A stretch of 64,000 nucleotides of DNA. Source: Glebionis coronaria (Eukaryota; Streptophyta; Magnoliopsida; Asterales; Asteraceae). The notes beneath the pieces are model-generated. The model saw only the letters and a list, made by a program, of their open reading frames with translations. It was not told the DNA's origin and did no database searches. Both the position numbers and the translations under genes were made by a program. Each line of letters starts with the position of its first letter. The stretch's first letter is position 1. The stretch covers positions 550,882,630 through 550,946,629 of the forward strand of contig CM046882.1 in NCBI GenBank assembly GCA_025667525.1, given 5' to 3'. Shown here in pieces: positions 58,481-64,000 of this stretch.

Positions 58481-60016
58481 TTCTACAGAAACAAGTTCAA
58501 ATATTAGTATTTTCGATAACAAAATACTTTCAAGAAAATAAAATTAACCCGGTATAAAACCATATTATTTTCCTTGAATTCTAGAACTATATTGACATAG
58601 ATCCATTACATCAGTTGATCTGCTAGTAATGAATGTACTCAACATAGCGACTTGTCGAACAATTCAATTGACAAACAATTTTCAATTTCTAGATATTTAA
58701 GGGAATTACATTGCCAAAAAACGTTTTACATTGTAAACATGTTTCATCCCTTCTGAATGCATTAAGTTTTCAGATCTCACTGAGTAACTTAGTTAAGTCG
58801 TCTAATCTGAGTAACGTAAAACCATCATACGAATTCTCATTCTATAAATGGTTTTCTCTCCATAACAACATCACCCAAAAATCTCATTTGATGACATAGT
58901 AATTTTAAGTGTTCGCCAATTAGGAGCATTAGACTTAAATTTTAAGGGTATAAATTTTGATGTCAAAATCAATGTAGGGAGAAGCATTCATACAAACTCC
59001 ATAGCACAAGTTTAATAAAACGTTTAGTAAACTTTTTCGCGAGATTAAATTTCTTTATAAATTATGTTGCGGTATTGGTTAAACCAATTAAAGCATTTAC
59101 CCACAACTAATCACAACGTACTTTTGCTAGAACTCGGCTACGCACAAAGCAATACCCTAATTCATTGTGTTTCGGATGTGAATTTGTGGTAAATCATCCT
59201 TAAGGTATAATTTAATTAATAATCATAGGTAATTTCAATTTTACGCGCAGGCGAGCTGGGAATTTGGTCAGCGACTAATGGCATAACACCTCCTTCCTTA
59301 ACCGAGTACATGACCAGCGGTGCGTTAAACCCACTTTATAGTTTGTCAAATAGATTAGGCCGTAAGATTATTATTGCAATTCACCAAACAACGTAATCTT
59401 ATGTAATTTAAATCTCTAACAAATCATTATTTTAATATGATTTAGTCCATATTATTTCTTTTCAAAAAAAACCTTGTTTACAATAATTCAACAATTTTAT
59501 ATATAAACAAGTAAAAAAACTAAATCATAAACACATAATAACAATTTATATGTGCAATTAATGAATCAAATAGCCACATGCATATTATTTATCCAATAAT
59601 CATCAAATCTAGGTCTTTATATACATATAAAAGTCTTCCCTAATTCTTGATTTATTGAATCAAATAATCACGTAGCACATAAAACCATATAAACATATAA
59701 TTTTACGATCCATGAAAACATGTACGTAATCATGGATTCCCCACAAATCTTAACAATTAAATCTTTATAGATCGTAACCATACATGACATAACAATTAAT
59801 CATGCAATTTAATCTAAAATTATCCCACATGTAATTTAAGGTTTCAAAACAATTCCCTTTTTAATTAAAAATAGGGCCAAAACCCTAATTTTTAAAAAAC
59901 AAAACCCTAATTTTATGAGAACCTAAAAAACATGTAGTTTTAACTCAAAACAATTATTAGTTAAAAAACTTTAGATTTTTGATAATTATAACATGTTAAA
60001 ACGCTCTCGATGCTAC
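58481..60016 (-). other. Copia 5' leader
   Basis: Non-coding AT-rich region between the LTR and gag ATG. A weak PBS-like TAGCATCGAGAGC lies at about 60016-60003 on the minus strand. Confidence 0.55.
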
Positions 60017-60886
60017 TGTATGATTATTAATATCATAACAATTATATAAAACCCTAAACGAGATCAACTCACATATAGTGGAAGCGATTTAACAAGATCA
60101 TAATAATAACACAATTATAATTAATCAAGTGTGGGTTACATACCTTTAAGCTAAAGTAAATTCATAAGACGAAGAAGAATCACCAATTAGGGTTAATACC
60201 GTATACACCAAGATATAGTCTAAAGTAAGACTATATTACAATCTTGTACACACGTAATACAACGAGCTAACCGTGATTCTAGCACGTGAAAATCGAGCTA
60301 CAACGCTTGTAATTAATCTACCCAACAACCCTAGAGAGGGGCTAGGACTATATTGTAAGTAAATCGATCAACCAAGAAAACCAACCGAAACCCTTTGTCG
60401 GTTTCACCTTGCGATCGAACCAAGAGAGAAAGAGGGGAAAAAGCTTCAAGTTATGTATGTGAATTATTAGAGATAAGGGGTTGTATTTATAGACCTCAAC
60501 CCATTGTAGCCCAAATAAATAAAAGGAAACTTTTGCCCCCCCTTGCTCTAACCGACGGTCGAACACCCCTTGTGGGGTGTTCCGGAACCTTCCGTCCTTT
60601 TTTCCTTTTGTTTACTTACTACATATATATTTAACGCTCATAAATACATAACTATTAATTAATTAACGATTGTTAAAGTTATATAGTTACTTGCTCGGTT
60701 TAATTAAATAAATACATAAATATATATTTATTAAATAAATTAATAAATACAATAAATATATTTATTAATTAAATTAACTCTTTACGTATTGTGTGCAATC
60801 CCGTAATCTCAAGTTCGATCATATCACACAACTATTAAATATAAGTCCATAAACTTTCAGGTTTCTTCTTAGGATACTCTCCAACA
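60017..60886 (-). repeat. 5' LTR of the minus-strand copia element
   Basis: 870 bases, TG...CA termini, minus-strand TATA box GGTCTATAAATACAACC near 60497-60481 followed by a C/T-rich leader. No second copy in the window to compare. Confidence 0.7.
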
Positions 60887-62533
60887 GCTAAAGCATTTCG
60901 AGTATTCAATACAAGAAGACATGAAATGGAAGAAACCTTCCACGTCACCTTTAGTGAAGATGATGACGTAATATAAAGAACAAGGACAGAATGTGATGAA
61001 ATTGATTTCAATGAAAACAGGTATTTCCTGGTAGATGAATTCTCTGAACGAAGACCTTTCTTTCATCATCATCCACACAGACACACTTACTCCATATATC
61101 CTTGCTTTCGATCCACTGCCAACTCTCAACATTGACATTCATTCTGATAAAGTTCAAACTGAAGACGAAAGTCAGCCTTCCAACAACCCTTGTTCCATTA
61201 CAGCTGAAGATAACTCACATGTTACTCACAATCAAGAAGATTCCCCTGTATTTGTGACTCATCACCTGTTGTAGAAGTTGATGATGATACAGACACAGAG
61301 ATTGTCTTTGCAGAGAGTCCGCCTACACAATAGAATGAAGTTCAAGTTGTGCTCCCATCTCCCAAATCTATCCCTGTCAGTGAAACTCTAGCTCCTTAAA
61401 GTAAATGGTCAAGAGATCAGCACATTCTACTTGTCAACATAATTGGTGAACCAAATGCTAGAGTTACAACTAGACAGAGAATTAATGACTCAGAATCAGC
61501 CTCAACCAATGAGTGTTTGTTTGCTGAGTTCCTATCACAAATTAAACCAAAGCGTGTAGTTGAAGCCATGGTTAAAGAAGGCTGGGTAGCTGCTATGCAA
61601 GAAGAAATCAATCAATTTAAAAGGAACAAGGTATGGACTCTAGTGCCAGCTCCACCTGGTAAGAATATCACAGGCACTAGATAGATCTATAGGAATAAAA
61701 TGGATAAGATTGGAAACATCATAAGGAACAAGGCAAGATTGGTTGCACAAGGGTATACACAGACAGAATGGACATATTTTGATGAAACGTTTGCTTCTAT
61801 TGCAAGACTTGTGGCAATCAGAATCTTCCTAGCATATGCTGCATATATGAATTTCACTGTATACCAAATGGATGTTAAAAGTGCCTTCCTCAATGGAAAA
61901 TTGGCTGAGGAAGTTTATGTAAGACAGCTAGAAGGATTCAAGAACAACCAGTTTCCAAATCATGTGTACAGGCTACACAAAGCCATGTATGGGCTAAAAC
62001 AAGCTCCAATAGCATGAGCTGTGGTATCTAAAAGAATCAGGCTTTGATCTCAAGGCATACTTAGATTCAGACTATGTTGGATGTTGCCTTGACAGAAAAA
62101 GCACATCTGGAAGCTATCAAATTCTTGGAGGAAAACTAGTTGGTTAGAGTGTAAAGAAACAAAACTCTGTGGCAATGTCATCAGCTGAACCTGAATATGT
62201 TGCGGCTGCAAGTTGCTGTACACAAGTACTTTGGATAAGAGTCAATTGGCTGACTATGAGATCCTCTATGACAAAGTACCAATATTTTGTGACAGCACAA
62301 ATGCAATTTCTATCTCCAACAACCCTGTGCTTCACTCTCAAACCAAACACATTGATATTAAGTATCACTTTATCAGGGATCATATTTTAAAGGAAGATAT
62401 TGAGCTGCATTTTGTTCCCATTGAGCTGCAACTAGCTGACCTTTTTACCAAGCCTTTGGCTGAACCTTCGTTCAATAGGCTAGATGCTGAGCTGGGTATG
62501 CTTAACATCTCCAAGCCTGTGGCTGATAATTAA
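60887..62533 (+). pseudogene. SIRE/Maximus-like copia pol remnant with RT core deleted
   Basis: Begins in the region after integrase (SKAFRVFNTRRHEMEETFHV), followed by an acidic hinge (TEDESQPSNNPCSI; NSHVTHNQEDSPV) and RT (WVAAMQEEINQFKRNKVW; KARLVAQGYTQ; MDVKSAFLNGKLAEEVYV; HKAMYGLKQAP). At about 62015 it jumps to RNase H (KESGFDLKAYLDSDYVGCCL; SSAEPEYVAAASCC; CDSTNAISISNN; LADLFTKPL), stop TAA 62531-62533. The RT segment with the YxDD active site is gone. Further stops (TAG 61332-61334, TAA about 61397, TAG 61681-61683 and others) and frameshifts disable it. The hAY-DSDYAGC-like and NNPVLHSQTKHIDI-type motifs are characteristic of the SIRE lineage. Confidence 0.85.
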
Positions 62534-62835
62534 TGTGCTATTTAATGAATTATGAGTAAATATTAAATGTTTTTCACATGTAACTAGATAGTTACAATCA
62601 AAGTAAATGCTAAAAACATTCTAAATATTTAATTCATACTTTCACCAATAACGAGGAGGCAAACAGTTTTGAAAGGTCAGGGGACCCACACATGATCAGT
62701 CGTTTTCCCACTACGCATTTAATGCGGGTGAATAACTGTTTTCAAAATTTGAATATAAATATCTTTCCAAGATTTTGTCACCAACACGCTTTCATTATTA
62801 TTCACAATTATCTCTCACTCTAAACATTTCTCTAA
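62534..62835. other. Spacer between pol and env-like ORF
   Basis: Non-coding. It contains TTGAATATAAATATC near 62750-62764, a possible TATA-like element before the downstream ORF. Confidence 0.4.
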
Positions 62836-64000
62836 AACCCTCTCAACATATTCGTCATCTTAACCATCGCATCAATTACATTCCCAGTACCAAAGGCTTC
62901 TAACGTTTCATTCGAGATCAACGAAAGCATTTTGGCATCTAACAACTCAATAGGATGGCTCAAAGCTACCAATGACTCATACCTAGATCTAGTAAATTTC
63001 ATGAAGAATTGTAATGTTGGGGAAGCATTTACCAGATCTCCATCCGTTTTCAACCAAGAATACCTTAGGGAATTATGGTATTCAGCTGAAGTACTTGATA
63101 ACAACACCATCTCCTTTCACCTTTCATGTAACGAAAATCCCATTGCCTTTTCTGCTTCTGATTTCTCATCTCTAGATGTGCTTAAACATGGAGAAGATTG
63201 TATCAAGTCTGTTGATAAAAAAGCTGTTAAGAATGCCCTTGCCACTCTTTACCCTGTTTCTGACACTCACCCAGCTCTTACACCAGCTGAGGTTGTTCAC
63301 AAATCCCCATTTAAGATCAAATTATTTTCTCATATGTGGAGGGTCTTATTCTCACATATTTTCAAGTCTTTGGGAGGAATGCAAGGTTCACAGGATCAGA
63401 TGTCTTTCAACCACTAGGCAATTGCATATGGGCTAATCTGGGGTGCTGATGTAGATGTAGGAAGTATTCTTTTCTCAAACCTTGTGGAAAAGCTGAAGGG
63501 AACTCACCAATCAAGGGAAAAGAACATATGCTACACACGATTTCTTTCTATCATCTTCCAAAGTCTTCTTGCTGATCATTATGACAATCCTAAGCACACA
63601 ACCATGAAGTCGTACCATCTCACTGGGCTGTCTACAAGGTGATTGGGCCTAATGATGTACCAATGACAGCCCACATGAAGAATGTAGCTGCAAGAAGACC
63701 AACTGATAAGTCTTTGATCCCTTCCTCTATGAAGGTGAATACAGCTAGTGCGGCTGGTAAGTCAGCGTCTTTGACTACTAGGCAACACACTAAGCTGTCC
63801 AAAGCAACAATTGACCAACAGCCAAAGAAGAAGCCAAACCCCACTTCCTTAAAAAACCAAGCTGTTAAAAAGGTCAGGGAAACGAAGAAGGATACCCTCT
63901 CCACACCCTCTGTTCCAAAGACTTCTGTGGACACAGAGACTTCAGCTGAACTCAACCAAGAGTCTAGTATCTCTAATTCAGCAAAGACAATAGGAAACCA
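62836..64000 (+). pseudogene. Env-like/extra ORF of a SIRE-like retrotransposon, broken and running off the window
   Basis: The frame is open from 62836 and recognisable from ITFPVPKASNVSFEINE on. The conserved core includes VNFMKNCNVGEAFTRSPSVF, YLRELWYSAEV, KNALATLYP, SPFKIKLFSHMWRVLFSHIF and KSLGGMQGSQDQMS, like the ORF found between pol and the 3' LTR of Asteraceae SIRE-type elements (from memory). No ATG opens the frame; ATC 62866-62868 sits where a start would be expected. TAG 63415-63417 interrupts it, coding continues (AIAYGLIWGADVDVGSILFS, ICYTRFLSIIF), and a frameshift near 63640 leads to a Lys/Ser/Thr-rich tail open to the end. No signal peptide or clear membrane segment was seen, so 'env-like' is positional only. 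Confidence 0.7.

Larger units (their letters stand above)
53953..60886 (-). mobile_element. Ty1/copia element, minus strand, 3' LTR lost
   Basis: 5' LTR 60886-60017 (TGTTGGAGAGTATCC...CATACA), leader, gag-pol, and a non-coding tail cut at 53953 by the SIRE-like LTR. The plus-strand side at 60887 continues immediately with SIRE-like integrase C-terminal sequence, so this element inserted into that pol gene. Confidence 0.8.

Noticed and set aside
60395..60634. Plus-strand 79-codon ORF
   Set aside because: Lies across the TATA box and leader of the minus-strand copia LTR; no motif.

Overview
This is plant nuclear DNA: plant-type histone H3, alpha-tubulin, ubiquitin and RBR E3 ligase fragments lie in a dense, nested field of plant transposons. 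The LTR-retrotransposon types (SIRE/Maximus-like copia with an env-like ORF, Ale-like copia, copia elements with a CCHC knuckle, TRIMs, and gypsy-type LTRs rich in TTCCGAAT motifs) resemble those of Asteraceae, perhaps Anthemideae. That placement is an inference from family resemblance. I found no gene that is clearly intact and functional. No rRNA, tRNA or CRISPR array was seen.

Layout. 0-2 kb: a histone H3 pseudogene with an internal deletion, an unidentified acidic-protein remnant, and an antisense ubiquitin tail. 2-15.5 kb: three related RING-IBR-RING (RBR) E3 ligase copies. Copy 1 is a stub carrying a TTA-flanked MITE in its upstream region. Copy 2 is split by a 6.35-kb CACTA transposon that has captured an alpha-tubulin fragment and the 5' end of another host gene. 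Copy 3, on the minus strand, is nearly complete with two exons but has one frameshift. Between copies 1 and 2 sits a 2.2-kb MULE-like element with long terminal inverted repeats, a 9-bp target duplication and an interior packed with ACATGT palindromes. 16.4-18.7 kb: a decayed Ale-like copia fragment.

21.0-27.4 kb: a structurally complete copia element (428-bp LTRs, TSD GGTCT). Its gag start codon appears to lie inside the 5' LTR and to be joined to gag by a 1.2-kb intron; the pol frame has two lesions. 27.6-29.4 kb: a hAT-type element with 8-bp TSD and a second TIR element. 30.8-32.0 kb: possible exon remnants of a membrane protein. 32.0-38.6 kb: a cluster of TRIM-type mini-LTR elements, including a head-to-tail array of four LTRs and three internal regions.

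38.6-54 kb: gypsy/SIRE-like LTR debris. It includes a TTCGGAATA array, a LARD-like non-autonomous element, minus-strand transposon ORFs, and a palindrome centred on TATCGATA that recurs four times, three times upstream of an ORF and once in an LTR upstream of its TATA box. 54-60.9 kb: a minus-strand copia element cut at its 3' end by the SIRE-like LTR and itself inserted into a plus-strand SIRE-like pol, whose remainder and env-like ORF run to the window end. The insertions can therefore be ordered: SIRE-like pol (oldest), then the minus-strand copia, then the LTR at 52.4-53.95 kb (youngest).
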